A DNA stretch of 14,978 nt from Stenotrophomonas maltophilia (GTDB lineage Bacteria > Pseudomonadota > Gammaproteobacteria > Xanthomonadales > Xanthomonadaceae). This document shows positions 14,614-14,978 of this stretch, piece after piece. Each line of letters opens with the position of its first letter. Position 1 is the first letter of the stretch. The notes below the pieces were generated by a model. The model made no database searches. It was not told where the DNA came from and worked only from the letters and a program-made list of their open reading frames with translations. The translations under genes were made by a program, and so were the position numbers. The stretch is taken from NCBI GenBank assembly GCA_002386405.1, contig DGIP01000050.1, positions 1 to 14,978 on the forward strand, in the 5' to 3' direction.

Positions 14614-14978
14614 ATGGATACTTCGCCCCGCGTGCCCGCCATGCTACCCGAAGAACTGCGACAGTCCCTGCGCAACGCGCAGGACCAGGTCAATGGGCTG
14701 GTGCTGGGCAAGGCCCATGAAGTCCGCCTGGCGTTCGTCGCGCTGCTCTCTGGCGGGCACCTGCTGATCGAGGATCTGCCCGGCCTGGGCAAGACCACGC
14801 TGGCCCACGCGCTGGCCTCCAGCCTGGGTTTGGGCTTCCAGCGCGTGCAGTTCACCTCGGACCTGCTGCCGGCCGATGTGCTCGGCGTCTCGGTTTACGA
14901 GGCCACCAGCCGCCAGTTCCAGTTCCACCCGGGCCCGGTCTTCACGCATGTGCTGCTGGCCGATGAGATCAACCGCGC
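14614..14978 (+). CDS. MoxR-type AAA+ ATPase (partial, C-terminus beyond window)
   Basis: MoxR ATPases are chaperone-like AAA+ proteins, usually encoded next to DUF58 and von Willebrand-type proteins and linked to envelope stress or metal-centre assembly. The first 121 residues are visible. Walker A is PGLGKTT (56-62) within IEDLPGLGKTTLA; the family segment RVQFTSDLLPADVLG (77-91) is present, as is Walker B LLADEINR (114-121), where the window ends. The ATG at 14614 has only a weak GAGA upstream; M10 is a possible internal start. It is divergent from the glycosyltransferase gene with a 40-base gap. The partner genes expected downstream are outside the window, so the exact role is open. Confidence 0.93.
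   Translation, partial: MDTSPRVPAMLPEELRQSLRNAQDQVNGLVLGKAHEVRLAFVALLSGGHLLIEDLPGLGKTTLAHALASSLGLGFQRVQFTSDLLPADVLGVSVYEATSRQFQFHPGPVFTHVLLADEINR

Noticed and set aside
12720..14720. 666-codon open frame on the plus strand opposite the glycosyltransferase gene
   Set aside because: The product is an Arg/His/Gln-rich shadow of the minus-strand gene; it also crosses the divergent gap and the MoxR start.

Overview
This window is about 15 kb of GC-rich proteobacterial chromosome, most likely from a Stenotrophomonas or close Xanthomonadaceae relative. The reasons are the high GC, the protein sequences, the arrangement of the fab cluster, and two short palindromic repeats that end in GTAG, which resemble the SMAG elements of Stenotrophomonas maltophilia. 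The genus is an inference; I could not run a search.

Almost everything from 1 to 10319 is one long minus-strand gene array. In transcription order it reads yceD, rpmF, fabH, a kinase-like gene, fabD, fabG, acpP, fabF, pabB, mltG, tmk, holB (holB is cut by the window edge). It is the classic ribosomal-protein/fatty-acid/cell-wall/replication cluster of gammaproteobacteria, with three differences from E. coli. There is no plsX between rpmF and fabH. An uncharacterised kinase-like gene sits between fabH and fabD. And pabB, not pabC, lies between fabF and mltG. FabD loads malonyl onto AcpP, FabH starts the chain, FabG reduces and FabF elongates. PabB feeds folate synthesis, MltG cuts nascent glycan strands, and Tmk and HolB serve DNA synthesis. 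A good sigma70 promoter lies directly in front of yceD, with almost no 5' leader. GC-rich hairpins occur after rpmF, fabH, acpP and fabF and probably divide the array into units of unequal expression.

Diverging from yceD on the plus strand is yceF (Maf family, 10421-10993), the same neighbour as in E. coli. It converges with a separate two-gene minus-strand unit: a GT-C membrane glycosyltransferase with a C-terminal Ig-like domain (12732-14573), then an uncharacterised polytopic membrane protein (10998-12698). From 14614 a MoxR-type AAA+ ATPase starts on the plus strand and runs off the window. Its promoter probably overlaps the 5' end of the glycosyltransferase gene.

No tRNA, rRNA, CRISPR array, insertion sequence or prophage gene is visible. 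No stretch above 300 bases lacks a gene. Most of the window is conserved core genome. The less ordinary parts are the kinase-like gene, the membrane glycosyltransferase pair, the repeat pair at the pabB-mltG junction, and several lost or altered key residues in otherwise standard enzymes.
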